A DNA stretch of 64,000 bases, taken from the NCBI GenBank assembly GCA_013791885.1, contig VMSZ01000030.1, positions 1 to 64,000 on the forward strand, written 5' to 3'. The DNA is from Sulfurimonas sp. (lineage in GTDB: Bacteria; Campylobacterota; Campylobacteria; Campylobacterales; Sulfurimonadaceae). The notes below the pieces were generated by a model. The model was not told the origin of the DNA. It saw only the letters and a program-made list of their open reading frames with translations, and ran no database searches. The position numbers and the translations under genes are program-made. Position 1 is the first letter of the stretch. The number at the start of each line of letters is the position of its first letter. Positions 22,106 through 31,213 of the stretch are shown piece after piece.

Positions 22106-22987
22106 ATGTCTAAATTTAATCACTATTCATCTTTATTTCTTGAATTTAAAAAACATGAATTAAAATTCTCTACATTCGACAAATATACAAATATTGTTCG
22201 TGATAGACTTAATCCTTTTTTTGGTGAAATGGAAGTAAATCAAATCAAACCTAGTGATGTTAAAAGATGGCTCTATGCTATTACTGACGTAGGCGGTAAA
22301 TCTAAACAAATATTTTTAGGTGTATTATCTGGCATTTTACAAGAGGCTCTTTATGATGAAGTTATAGAAAAAAATCCTGTTCGTATGGTTCGCCCTCCAA
22401 AAAATGACAAAAATAGAATTAAACCTTTTACAGCTGATGAAGTAAATCAAATTATGAATTTAACTTCAAATGATAATTATCGCTATTATCTTGCCATTGC
22501 GTTTTATACAGGTATGCGTTCTGGTGAAATTATTGCACTCAAAAAAAGTGATATTGATTTTGAAAAAAGAATTATATCCGTTAAACGTACTCGTTCACGT
22601 TTTGGTGAAAGTACTCCAAAGACTAGAACTAGCATAAGAAATATTCCAATTATAGAATTATTAATGCCTTATATTTCAGATTTATATTTTACTCATGAGC
22701 ATGAGTATTTATTTGTCACGCAATACAATAAGCCATATAACACCACAAATGTATTTCAAGAGAAATTTTGGAAACCCTCTTTAAAAGAACTTGGGATTGA
22801 ATACAGAAGACCTTATAACGCTCGTCATACTTACGCTACAAATATGCTTTATAATAATTTGGTAACACCTGTACAACTTGCCCAGCTTTTAGGTCATGCA
22901 AATACTCAAATGGTTTTTGATGTTTATGTAAATTATCTTGATAGTTTTAACAATGATTTTGATAGAAGTATAAATATTTATAAGTGA
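22106..22987 (+). CDS. int: Tyrosine recombinase/integrase
   Basis: 293 residues from ATG 22106, immediately after the previous stop. N-terminal SAM-like core-binding domain (~1-95), then the catalytic domain with R in FYTGMRSGEIIALK, the H-x-x-R box as RHTYATNM, H in LGHANTQMVFDVY and the nucleophile Tyr in VYVNYL. It integrates and excises the phage at tRNA-Ser, whose 3' end (attR) lies 63 bp downstream. Active-site residues look complete. Most inoviruses borrow host XerCD; this one carries its own integrase. Confidence 0.92.
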   Translation: MSKFNHYSSLFLEFKKHELKFSTFDKYTNIVRDRLNPFFGEMEVNQIKPSDVKRWLYAITDVGGKSKQIFLGVLSGILQEALYDEVIEKNPVRMVRPPKNDKNRIKPFTADEVNQIMNLTSNDNYRYYLAIAFYTGMRSGEIIALKKSDIDFEKRIISVKRTRSRFGESTPKTRTSIRNIPIIELLMPYISDLYFTHEHEYLFVTQYNKPYNTTNVFQEKFWKPSLKELGIEYRRPYNARHTYATNMLYNNLVTPVQLAQLLGHANTQMVFDVYVNYLDSFNNDFDRSINIYK

Positions 22988-23050
22988 AGAGTGTGCAAGA
23001 GTTTTTTTGATTTTTTAAAAAGTGCTTCAAAGCCCTAGATATAGGTCTTC

Positions 23051-23074
23051 GTGGTGGACGAGGAGAGGTTCGAA
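23051..23074. repeat. attR within tRNA-Ser
   Basis: The 24-bp repeat shared with 12005-12028; it covers the ACCA end, acceptor strand and T-arm of tRNA-Ser, so integration leaves the tRNA intact. Confidence 0.88.
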
Positions 23075-23141
23075 CTCTCGGTACCGTTACCAGTACGCAT
23101 CCTTAGCAGGGATGTGGTTTCAGCCGCTCACCCACTCGTCC
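23052..23141 (-). tRNA. tRNA-Ser(GCT)
   Basis: Minus-strand cloverleaf: acceptor GGACGAG (5') with CTCGTCC (3'), D-arm GGGTGAGCGGCTGAAACC, anticodon loop CTGCTAA giving GCT (serine AGC/AGU), a long variable arm (GTACTGGTAACGGTAC), T-loop TTCGAAC, and an encoded CCA end. The base before CCA reads A, whereas serine tRNAs normally have G there. A TATAAT box for the tRNA lies on the minus strand at 23156-23161. It is the integration site of the filamentous prophage. Confidence 0.93.
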
Positions 23142-23231
23142 ATTTGAAGACCGTGATTATAATGAACTTATCATAATATAAAGCTTAAAATAAAGTGCAT
23201 GTATTAAATTGTGGATTTTAAGCTATAATTT

Positions 23232-23876
23232 TTGGAATTGACGCAAGGAAATCGTATTAAAACTTTTATATTTTTACTTGTCAGTGTTGCTTTGTTTGCA
23301 AAAAATTACCCAAGTTTTACACCGCTGGAACTCGATGCAATAGAAAATAAATATGGTCACATCGCCAAAAACAGGGTCATTGATTATGAGAAAAGCATCC
23401 AATTCATCAAAACACAAAATACCTCCATTCAGCTTAGCAAAACAAATTTTTATCTCAACCAGCTTTTACCGCAATATGATGATATTGTTCAAAAACAAGA
23501 GGACTATTGGGCGTCGCCAAAAGAGTTTTTAATAACAGGGTACGGAGATTGTGAGGATTATGTCATCATTAAGTATTTCACGCTTATAAATCTTGGTTTT
23601 GATGAGAAAAAACTTTTCATCACTGTTGTCAAAGAAAAATTCAGAGGAGGAACGCATATGGTTCTGAGTTATTTTCAAACAAAAAACGAGTCACCGCTTG
23701 TGCTGGATAACCTCAGTTTTAAAATCCTCTCTTTAGAGCAAAGAAAAGATTTAGAAGCAGATATGTTTATAAACTCTACCGGCGTTTACAGATACCAAAA
23801 CGCCAAGCTTACAAAAATAGCCTCAAAGTATACTCCCTATGAAGAACTTTTGAAAAAAATAGAAAAAGAAAATTAG
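23232..23876 (+). CDS. LapG-like transglutaminase-type cysteine protease
   Basis: About 214 residues. Signal peptide (FIFLLVSVALFAKN) followed by a bacterial transglutaminase-like fold with Cys in GYGDCEDYVIIKY (~107), His in GGTHMVL (~142) and Asp in LVLDNL (~159), the catalytic triad of LapG-type proteases that clip large adhesins in the periplasm. The start is uncertain: TTG codons at 23232 and 23238 lack an RBS and sit on top of TATAAT (23224-23229), while ATT at 23256 follows AAGGA by six bases. The end overlaps convergent pyrF by 4 bp. No LapD or LapA partner is in the window. Confidence 0.78.
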   Translation: MELTQGNRIKTFIFLLVSVALFAKNYPSFTPLELDAIENKYGHIAKNRVIDYEKSIQFIKTQNTSIQLSKTNFYLNQLLPQYDDIVQKQEDYWASPKEFLITGYGDCEDYVIIKYFTLINLGFDEKKLFITVVKEKFRGGTHMVLSYFQTKNESPLVLDNLSFKILSLEQRKDLEADMFINSTGVYRYQNAKLTKIASKYTPYEELLKKIEKEN

Positions 23877-24556
23877 AGAGTTTCTAAAATTCTTTTGACA
23901 ACATCCGCAGGGTTCTCTGCTTTATAAATAGGACGTCCTACGACTATGAAATCTACCTGAGCTTCTTTTGCAAACGCAACATCCGCTACGCGCTGCTGAT
24001 CTCCTGCATCTTCTCCAAAAGGACGAATCCCGGGAGTTAGCGTCATGAACTCTTTTGAAGTTATGTTTTTGATGGAAGCACTCTCATACGCTGAACAGAC
24101 AACACCGTCAAGTCCGCTCTCTTGTGCATCTTTGGCAAACTGGTCGGCTTTTTGTGCAATCTGGGCTTCATACACAGCACCAAACTCCTCTTCGCTAAAC
24201 GAAGTAAGTGCCGTAACAGCCAAAACTATAGGACGATTAGGATATTTGCTTAATCTCTCCATTACTTCTTTCATAGCGCGTTTTCCGGCACTTGCATGGA
24301 CATTAAACATATCAACACCAAGTCCCATGATTGACTCGGCAGCATCAGCCATAGTGTTTGGAATGTCATAGAGTTTGAGGTCTAAAAAGATTTTAAAATC
24401 CGGGTTAATTGCTTTAATCTCTTTTAAAAACTCTTCCCCGTCACGAATGTACGAACGCAGTCCAACTTTTAACCAAACGTCATACTCTTTTATTTTGTGG
24501 ATAAGATCTAAATTTTCTTGTTTTGTAGGTAAGTCAAGGGCAACGCAAAGTTCCAT
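23873..24556 (-). CDS. pyrF: Orotidine 5'-phosphate decarboxylase
   Basis: 227 residues. Starts VALDLPTKQENL and carries the catalytic signature FLDLKLYDIPNTM (~60-72) with the Lys-Asp pair, plus TPGIRPFGEDAGDQQRV and IVVGRPIYKA for phosphate binding near the end. Catalyses OMP to UMP, the last step of pyrimidine synthesis. Length normal; stands alone. Confidence 0.95.
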   Translation of the reverse strand: MELCVALDLPTKQENLDLIHKIKEYDVWLKVGLRSYIRDGEEFLKEIKAINPDFKIFLDLKLYDIPNTMADAAESIMGLGVDMFNVHASAGKRAMKEVMERLSKYPNRPIVLAVTALTSFSEEEFGAVYEAQIAQKADQFAKDAQESGLDGVVCSAYESASIKNITSKEFMTLTPGIRPFGEDAGDQQRVADVAFAKEAQVDFIVVGRPIYKAENPADVVKRILETL

Positions 24557-24623
24557 AATTTCTCTTTTTATTGAAGTCTGAAATTATAGCATTCAAGAGT
24601 TTTGGAAATAGTTAAAGAGGAAA

Positions 24624-24664
24624 AAAAGCTTTAGGGGATTGCAAAGGACAGAAGTGTCCTTGCC
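24624..24664. repeat. 41-bp dispersed hairpin repeat, copy 1
   Basis: Matches the complement of 48150-48190 at 40 of 41 positions (AAAAGCTTTAGGGGATTGCA then AAGGACAG..TGTCCTTGCC). The inner part forms a hairpin. A second, unrelated-looking inverted repeat (ACACTA..TAGTGT, 24665-24691) follows. No gene in 24557-24703. Confidence 0.85.
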
Positions 24665-24703
24665 ACACTAGCGGGCTTCGCTCGTTAGTGTGTATAAAAT
24701 ATG

Positions 24704-26674
24704 TTAGATAACGCAGCTTTGAACTGTGCTTGCAATTTTTGCAACAACACTTGGATCTTCAAGAGTTGAAATATCTTGCGTAATCGCCTCGCCTTTAGCG
24801 ATAGAACGAAGAATTCTTCTCATGATTTTTCCTGAACGCGTTTTAGGAAGTCCTGAAACAAAAACCATATCATCACAAAGAGCAATGTTTCCAATCTCTT
24901 TTTTAATGACATTGTTAATTGCTTTTACCTCTTCAACTTCATCCGCAATACCACTGTCTGACTTGAGAACGATGTAAGCGAAGATACCTTCACCTTTAAG
25001 TTCATGCGGTTTTCCAACAACTGCAACTTCTGCTACATTTGGATGTTTTTTGATAGCAGCTTCAACTTCAGCCGTTCCCATTCTATGGCCTGAAACGTTA
25101 ATAACGTCATCTGTACGGCCAGTAATTGTAATATAACCGTCTTCATCGTAGATTGCGCCATCGCCTGTAAAGTAAACTGGTTTGCCATCTTTTTTAACAT
25201 CACCGAAATAAGATTTTACAAATCTTTCATTATCACCCCAAACGCCGCGAATCATTGCAGGCCATGGACGCGTTACACACATGTAACCACCCTCTCCTGC
25301 TTCAACTCTTTCACCTGTTTGTGGATCTAAAATCTCAGCCATAATTCCCGGTAATGGGAATGTCGCACAAGCCGGTTTAATTGGCGTTGCACCTGGAAGT
25401 GGAGAAACAATGTGTCCGCCTGTCTCAGTTTGCCAGTAAGTATCTACGATAGAACATCTGCTTCCGCCAACCGCTTCGTAGTACCATTTCCATGCCGGAG
25501 GGTCAATCGGCTCACCAACTGTTCCTAGAACTTTTAAGCTGCTAAGGTCATATTTACCCGGTTCATCTTCACCCATTTTGTGTAGAACACGGATAGCTGT
25601 CGGAGCTGTATAAAACTGGTTAATTTTATGTTCTTCAACCATTTTCCATGGACGTCCTGCATCTGGATATGTCGGTACACCTTCAAACATTACAGTCGTC
25701 GCACCCATTGCAAGCGGTCCGTAAACTATGTATGTGTGGCCTGTAATCCAGCCAACATCCGCTGTACACCAGTAAGTGTCGTTTTCTTTAACGTCAAATA
25801 CCCATTCCATAGTCATTTGAGCCCAAAGAATGTACCCTGCTGAGTTGTGTTGTACACCTTTTGGTTTACCCGTTGAACCTGAAGTATAAAGCAAGAAAAG
25901 AGGGTCTTCCGCGTCCATAACTTCTGCTTCACATTTTGTTGACTGGTGCTTGATAAGTTCGTTGTAAGAGTAATCACGTCCTGCTACCCAAGTAATATCT
26001 TCATTGTTTCTCTCAACAACAAGAACTTTTTGAACCGGAGATTTTGCATCAATAGCCTCATCAACAACCGGTTTGAGCATATACGGCTTGTCTTTTCTGT
26101 ATGCGCCATCAGCCGTAATTACAACTTTTGCCTCTGCATCTTCGATTCTGTCTTTCAATGCTTCAGCAGAAAATCCACCAAAAACAATAGAGTGAATTGC
26201 CCCGATTCTTGCACAAGCAAGCATCGCATACGCAGCTTCAGGAATCATCGGCATATAGATAACAACTCTATCACCTTTTTGTACGCCAAATTCATTTTTA
26301 AGAAGATTAGCAAACTTGTTTACATTGTAAAACAAATCTAAGTAAGTAATAACTTGTTTGTCACCGCGGTCACCTTCAAAAATAATAGCCGCTTTGTTTT
26401 TACGTGTATCGAGGTGTCTGTCTATACACTGAGCCGCTACGTTTAATTTACCGCCCTCAAACCATTTTACAAATGGAAAATTACTCTCATCCATAGTGTT
26501 TGTAAATGGTTCAATCCAAGTTATTTTCTCTTTTGCAAAACTGCCCCAAAAACCTTCATAATCTTCAGTTGCCCAATCTTGCAACTCATGATACTCACAC
26601 ATATTTTTAATTCTAGCATTCTTGCTGAACTCTTTATTTGGTTTAAAAACTGGTTTTGCTTGAATTTCCGACAT
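24704..26674 (-). CDS. acs: Acetyl-CoA synthetase
   Basis: 656 residues, the normal length. AMP-binding motif [14 protein letters not shown] (~268-281), [20 protein letters not shown] and the C-terminal [11 protein letters not shown] with the acetylatable Lys. It activates acetate with ATP and CoA. It lies with an acetate permease, its DUF485 partner, a DUF294/CBS protein and a two-component system, all on the minus strand, pointing to acetate scavenging. Its start lies inside the end of the exonuclease gene (32-bp overlap). Confidence 0.96.
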   Translation of the reverse strand: MSEIQAKPVFKPNKEFSKNARIKNMCEYHELQDWATEDYEGFWGSFAKEKITWIEPFTNTMDESNFPFVKWFEGGKLNVAAQCIDRHLDTRKNKAAIIFEGDRGDKQVITYLDLFYNVNKFANLLKNEFGVQKGDRVVIYMPMIPEAAYAMLACARIGAIHSIVFGGFSAEALKDRIEDAEAKVVITADGAYRKDKPYMLKPVVDEAIDAKSPVQKVLVVERNNEDITWVAGRDYSYNELIKHQSTKCEAEVMDAEDPLFLLYTSGSTGKPKGVQHNSAGYILWAQMTMEWVFDVKENDTYWCTADVGWITGHTYIVYGPLAMGATTVMFEGVPTYPDAGRPWKMVEEHKINQFYTAPTAIRVLHKMGEDEPGKYDLSSLKVLGTVGEPIDPPAWKWYYEAVGGSRCSIVDTYWQTETGGHIVSPLPGATPIKPACATFPLPGIMAEILDPQTGERVEAGEGGYMCVTRPWPAMIRGVWGDNERFVKSYFGDVKKDGKPVYFTGDGAIYDEDGYITITGRTDDVINVSGHRMGTAEVEAAIKKHPNVAEVAVVGKPHELKGEGIFAYIVLKSDSGIADEVEEVKAINNVIKKEIGNIALCDDMVFVSGLPKTRSGKIMRRILRSIAKGEAITQDISTLEDPSVVAKIASTVQSCVI

Positions 26675-27290
26675 TGAAACTCTCCTTTGTTAATTTTAAA
26701 TATATCATAGCCGTCATGATTGCATCATTGACCGCATTATGTGCTCCCATATTGGGCACGTCACAATTTTTGAGGATTGTATCGAAGCGTAAATCAATAT
26801 TTCCTTGAGGGATTAAAGTAATTCTATTCTCAAAATATATCTCAGAAACTTCGATCATTTTGTTAGGCAAAGTAATCCCTAACAATGGCTTTAAATACTT
26901 GTTAATCATTGCTGTATCAAACTCTAAATAATACCCAATTAATGGTCTTGAACCAATAAAATGAAGAAACTCTTTGATGGCTTCGTCACTATTTTTCGCA
27001 CTTTGTAAATCACAAGGACGAATCCCGTGTATTTGGATACTTTTGGCACTTATCTCTTTAGAGTTTTTGATGTAAATTTCAAAAGTTTGAGACGTTAAAA
27101 TCTTGTTATCTTTTATTTTTACGGCACCTATAGAGAGGATTTCATCCTCTTTAGGATTGAGCCCTGTTGTCTCTGTATCAAAGACAACAAACTCTCCGCT
27201 TGAATCTTCTTCAAACAAAAACTTAAAACTCTCATCTTTTAATTTTGCGAGATTTCTCTTGCGTTTATAGTTTGCAAAAAACGAAAACAC
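26643..27290 (-). CDS. DnaQ-like 3'-5' exonuclease (DEDDh)
   Basis: 215 residues from GTG 27290. The DEDDh exonuclease motifs are present: FDTETTGL (~37-44), the second motif around [14 protein letters not shown], and [11 protein letters not shown] with the His-Asp pair near residue 185. It resembles the PolIII-epsilon-like exonucleases that accompany DUF294/CBS proteins beside acs in many bacteria. Shares its first base with the stop of the DUF294 gene (TAGTG). A role in acetate metabolism regulation is only suggested by context. Confidence 0.85.
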   Translation of the reverse strand: MFSFFANYKRKRNLAKLKDESFKFLFEEDSSGEFVVFDTETTGLNPKEDEILSIGAVKIKDNKILTSQTFEIYIKNSKEISAKSIQIHGIRPCDLQSAKNSDEAIKEFLHFIGSRPLIGYYLEFDTAMINKYLKPLLGITLPNKMIEVSEIYFENRITLIPQGNIDLRFDTILKNCDVPNMGAHNAVNDAIMTAMIYLKLTKESFNVGNSSKTSF

Positions 27291-29101
27291 TAACTCACCA
27301 TCTCTAAATGAAAATGAAAAATCATAAACTTTTTAAACTTATTGACAATTTTAAAACTGTCTTTAAGCAGGTCTCTTTGATTTTTCTCGAGTTTTTTTGG
27401 ATTGATGTAATTGCTTTCTTGTATATCTAAAGACTCTAACATTCCATTAAGGCGTATGGAAGAAAGCGTATCAAAACTCTCTATAAGTTCTGTTGCAAAC
27501 TCTTTGTCTATAACGCCTTTGTTGTTTAAAACTTTAAGTCTTTCAATAGTATTTGTCTCTTTAATACTATGCTTTAAAGAGAGAATTCTTACTCCATGAA
27601 CTAAAGCAAAAATTCCGCCTTTTTTAAGGTCTAATTTGTTGTCATGGCTTTTTTCCAATACAAAATTTGAAAAAAGTGAAAGCGGCGTTTCAAAGTTCAG
27701 AACTGCTTTTGCCATATGTGCCAAAACATCATCTCTTGCAGAAAAAACTCTTTGAAGATATTCTTGAAGTTCTACCAGTAAAGCTGTGTTTCCGCAGACA
27801 CATTTTGCATCTAAAAAGATACTCAAACTTTGCAGATTTTCTTCACTAAAGTTCCCAATCCAAGAGTCTATCAGCGTTTTGTAGCCGTCAACATTTCTTC
27901 TCCAAAACTCATTACTCACCATAACATTACCACTGCATTTTGGGTAACCTATTTCTAATAGAGCTGCGTTTAGCTTCATCATTGGTTCTTCAAAAAGCGA
28001 GACATCGATGCCATCTTCAATTATGAGCGCATTATCCTGGTCAGTTTTAAGTGCCTGTTCCGCTCTTCCTTCGCTTCCCATTACAAGCAGAGCACACTTC
28101 TCTTTTAAACCCTCTTCTACACATAAGTCAAAAACTTTCGCATAAATTTTTTCATTGAGCGTGGAGACAAGTTTTGTTATGTATCTTGCCTTTACCCCTT
28201 TACTATGCAAAATAGCAATGAGATTTCTCAAATCGCCCTGTATGTTTTTAAGCTCTGCTACACTGCTTGCTTTGTCTATCTGTACAACTACAAGATGCGA
28301 ATGATTTGCGAAATAACTGAGCATGTCAAGCTGTTCCAAAATTCCGGCAATCTCGCCGTCTTTCATTACCACAACTCTTTTAACAGAGTGATGTGTCATA
28401 AGTAAAAGAGCATTAAATAAAAAATCATTAATGTCTATGCTAATGAGACTCTTTGCAGAAATCGAGCCGATAGAAGCATCTGTATCTACTTTAGCGAGCA
28501 GGACTTTATCTATAAAATCACTGTCTGTAAGAATTTTGTATGGCTCATCTTTAATGATGATGACTTTAGCTTTTAAGCTTTTCATTTTTTTCAGCGAGTT
28601 AAAAATAGTCTCATTTTTTTCAACTACACAGGCTTTATGCAGGTACATATCTGAAACTTTTGACATCAAAAACGGAGTCAAATCACCTTGTGCCTCATAA
28701 TCTTTTAAATGCTGATGACGCGTTACAAAATCCTGCAAAAAATAGCTTTGTACACGTTTGTCTTCGAGAAGAAGTAAAAAATCTTCTTTTTTAATTTCAT
28801 AGCAGATTAAATCTTCATCGACTGTAAATTTAGCTTCTGTCTTGCTATAGATAAGGGCATCCGCATCAAAGCTGTCACCTTCACCGTAAACATTGTGAAG
28901 TTCTTCATCAATATACTCGTTTACAGAACCTTTGATGATGATGTAAAACGCAATAGAAGGAAGATTTTTTGAGATGAGGAGTGTGTTTTTTGGATAGTAA
29001 GCTATGTCAATCTTTTTCATAAGATTGTCCAAAGTCATAGGACTTAAAAGCTCAAAAGGATGGATAGACTCAATAAGTTTTCTTTGGTCTAAAATACTCA
29101 C
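27290..29101 (-). CDS. DUF294 nucleotidyltransferase-like protein with cNMP-binding and CBS domains
   Basis: 603 residues in four parts: a cyclic-nucleotide-binding-like domain (~10-125), a CBS pair (~155-270), a DUF294 nucleotidyltransferase-like domain with LLVMGSEGRAEQALKTDQDNAL (~340-362, the G-S and D-x-D pattern), and a helical C-terminal DUF294_C domain. GlnD-like signalling proteins of this plan often neighbour acs, actP and a DnaQ-like exonuclease. It probably senses a nucleotide or energy state; the target is unknown. Not secreted. Confidence 0.85.
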   Translation of the reverse strand: MSILDQRKLIESIHPFELLSPMTLDNLMKKIDIAYYPKNTLLISKNLPSIAFYIIIKGSVNEYIDEELHNVYGEGDSFDADALIYSKTEAKFTVDEDLICYEIKKEDFLLLLEDKRVQSYFLQDFVTRHQHLKDYEAQGDLTPFLMSKVSDMYLHKACVVEKNETIFNSLKKMKSLKAKVIIIKDEPYKILTDSDFIDKVLLAKVDTDASIGSISAKSLISIDINDFLFNALLLMTHHSVKRVVVMKDGEIAGILEQLDMLSYFANHSHLVVVQIDKASSVAELKNIQGDLRNLIAILHSKGVKARYITKLVSTLNEKIYAKVFDLCVEEGLKEKCALLVMGSEGRAEQALKTDQDNALIIEDGIDVSLFEEPMMKLNAALLEIGYPKCSGNVMVSNEFWRRNVDGYKTLIDSWIGNFSEENLQSLSIFLDAKCVCGNTALLVELQEYLQRVFSARDDVLAHMAKAVLNFETPLSLFSNFVLEKSHDNKLDLKKGGIFALVHGVRILSLKHSIKETNTIERLKVLNNKGVIDKEFATELIESFDTLSSIRLNGMLESLDIQESNYINPKKLEKNQRDLLKDSFKIVNKFKKFMIFHFHLEMVS

Positions 29102-29131
29102 AACTTATACTCCAAATATAAACATTTATCT

Positions 29132-29154
29132 GTTCCCAAGTGGTACTTGGGAAC
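29132..29154. repeat. Palindromic repeat with perfect 10-bp stem
   Basis: GTTCCCAAGT-GGT-ACTTGGGAAC between actP and the DUF294 gene. A related one (CTCCCA..TGGGAG) is at 35235. Such GTTCCCA/TGGGAAC palindromes resemble REP-type elements; here it could also stop transcription. Confidence 0.6.
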
Positions 29155-29212
29155 TCATATCATGATAAGAAAACACAAGACTCTAGCAGGAGAACAAGAG
29201 CCTTAGTATTTA

Positions 29213-30877
29213 CTAGTGACTAGTCGCGCCGTCTGCGCCGATACCTGTTTGTGATCTGATGAATTGTGCTTCAAACGCAGCCTCTTCATCTTTTGCATTT
29301 TGAGATTTATCTGTAATCGAGAAGAACCAGATACCTAAGAACGCAACTATTACAGAGAACAATGCCGGATATTTATAAGGGAAAATCGCAGTTGCGTTTC
29401 CTAAAATATCAACCCATACGATTGGACCGAGAATAACCAGTAAAACAGCAGTCGCAAGACCCATAGAACCACCGATAAGAGCACCGCGAGTTGTTAATTT
29501 TCTCCAGTACATTGAAAGGAATAAAATCGGGAAGTTAGCAGATGCAGCGATAGCAAACGCAAGACCAACAACGAACGCAATATTTTGTTTTTCAAACATA
29601 ATACCCATAATGATAGCAACAATTCCAAGAACAACAGTAGCAATTTTAGAAACTTGCATCTCTTTTAATGAGTCTACATTTCCTTTTTTGATAACTGAAG
29701 CATACAAGTCATGAGAGATTGCCGAAGCACCGGCCAAAGTAAGACCTGAAACAACCGCTAAAATCGTAGCAAACGCAACCGCTGAAATGAAACCTAAGAA
29801 GAAGTCACCGCCCACAGCATGTGATAAGTGAATCGCCGCCATGTTATTTCCGCCAAGAATTGGCTGTCCACCGTCAATAGCCTGTTTTGCAACATCTAAA
29901 TACTGAGGATTCCCAAGAACCATAACGATAGCACCAAAACCGATAATGAACGTTAATATGTAAAAGTAACCGATAAAACCTGTTGCATAGAAAACAGATT
30001 TACGTGCTTCTTTTGCATCTGAAACCGTAAAAAATCTCATAAGAATGTGTGGCAAACCTGCAACACCGAACATCAGCGCTATGGCTAAAGAAATGGCAGA
30101 GATTGGATCACTGACAAGTCCACCCGGGCTCATGATTTCCACACCTTTAAGTTCTGTTGCATGTGCGAAAAGTGAACCAAAACTAAAGTCATAATGTGCC
30201 ATAACAGCAATTGCCATAAATGTCGCACCTGAAAGAAGTAAAAATGCTTTAATTATCTGAACCCAAGTCGTTGCAAGCATACCGCCGAATGTTACGTAAA
30301 GAATCATAAGTACACCGACAAGAACAACGGCAACTTCATACTGAAGACCAAAAAGAAGCTGGATAAGTTTACCCGAACCAACCATTTGAGCTATCAAATA
30401 AAGAATTACAGTAGCAATAGAACCAAACGCAGCCAAAATACGGATAGGCGTTTGACGAAGTCTGTAAGAAGCAACGTCAGCAAAAGTATATTTACCTAAG
30501 TTTCTTAAAGGCTCTGCGATCATAAAAAGGATAATCGGCCAACCAACAAGAAAACCGATAGAGTAGATAAGACCGTCGTACCCTTTAAAATAAACAAGAC
30601 CGGAAATTCCTAAGAACGATGCCGCTGACATATAGTCACCCGCAATAGCCATACCGTTTTGAAAACCTGTGATTCCACCGCCTGCAGTATAGAAATCTTT
30701 TGCAGATTTTGTACGTTTTGCAGCCCAATAAGTAATACCTAAAGTAGCTCCTACGAAAATTACGAACATTACAATTGCAGGAACATTCAGAGCCTGTTTT
30801 GCAATCTCACCCTCAATAGCGCCCGATGCGAAAACCGCAATACTGCCAAGAATTAAAAAAGTTAAAATTCTATTCAT
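29213..30877 (-). CDS. actP: Cation/acetate symporter (SSS family)
   Basis: 554 residues with about 13-14 membrane segments and an N-terminal signal-like segment. ActP features include [20 protein letters not shown] near residue 50, [16 protein letters not shown] and [12 protein letters not shown]. It takes up acetate with sodium or protons. The preceding gene is a DUF485 (YjcH-like) small membrane protein whose stop abuts its ATG, the same order as yjcH-actP in E. coli. Confidence 0.93.
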   Translation of the reverse strand: MNRILTFLILGSIAVFASGAIEGEIAKQALNVPAIVMFVIFVGATLGITYWAAKRTKSAKDFYTAGGGITGFQNGMAIAGDYMSAASFLGISGLVYFKGYDGLIYSIGFLVGWPIILFMIAEPLRNLGKYTFADVASYRLRQTPIRILAAFGSIATVILYLIAQMVGSGKLIQLLFGLQYEVAVVLVGVLMILYVTFGGMLATTWVQIIKAFLLLSGATFMAIAVMAHYDFSFGSLFAHATELKGVEIMSPGGLVSDPISAISLAIALMFGVAGLPHILMRFFTVSDAKEARKSVFYATGFIGYFYILTFIIGFGAIVMVLGNPQYLDVAKQAIDGGQPILGGNNMAAIHLSHAVGGDFFLGFISAVAFATILAVVSGLTLAGASAISHDLYASVIKKGNVDSLKEMQVSKIATVVLGIVAIIMGIMFEKQNIAFVVGLAFAIAASANFPILFLSMYWRKLTTRGALIGGSMGLATAVLLVILGPIVWVDILGNATAIFPYKYPALFSVIVAFLGIWFFSITDKSQNAKDEEAAFEAQFIRSQTGIGADGATSH

Positions 30878-31192
30878 TTAGTGCTCCTTTACCGCATCTT
30901 TAATTTTGTTATTCAAATCATCAAATTCGCCGTTAGCTCTTTTAGTATAAATACCCGTAATCACAAAAGCAAATATAATGACTGCCATACCTATTGGAAT
31001 ACCAATTGTCGTTACAGAACCCTCAGAAAGAGGTGTCCCCAAAAGAGATGGACTAAACGCTATCGTTAAGATAAACGCAAAGTAAACCACCAACATAGAA
31101 ATTGTGAGCTTTAATGAAAAGCTGCTTCTCTTTGATACCAATTCTTTGTAATTAGGATCATTTTTTATTTTTTCTACAAGATCTTTATGCAT
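30878..31192 (-). CDS. DUF485 inner-membrane protein (YjcH-like)
   Basis: 104 residues, two membrane helices (~30-52 and ~62-88) after an N-terminal NDPNYKELVSKRSSF, the DUF485 signature. Always found beside ActP-type symporters and probably a partner or assembly factor. The gene directly abuts actP. Confidence 0.9.
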   Translation of the reverse strand: MHKDLVEKIKNDPNYKELVSKRSSFSLKLTISMLVVYFAFILTIAFSPSLLGTPLSEGSVTTIGIPIGMAVIIFAFVITGIYTKRANGEFDDLNNKIKDAVKEH

Positions 31193-31213
31193 CTGTGTAT
31201 CCTTTGTTTTGTT

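Larger units (their letters stand above)
12005..23074. mobile_element. Filamentous (inovirus-type) prophage in tRNA-Ser(GCT)
   Basis: An 11,046-bp unit bounded by an exact 24-bp direct repeat (12005-12028 and 23051-23074) that is the 3' end of tRNA-Ser. It holds the inovirus set in order: ssDNA-binding-like protein, coat proteins, pIII-like adhesin, DUF2523 protein, Zot/pI morphogenesis ATPase and rolling-circle initiator, then a tyrosine integrase next to the attR tRNA. A leftward operon of repressor plus defence-like genes and a GNAT toxin-antitoxin-like pair are cargo. No lysis, head or tail genes are present. All core frames are open, so it may be a live temperate filamentous phage. Confidence 0.9.
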
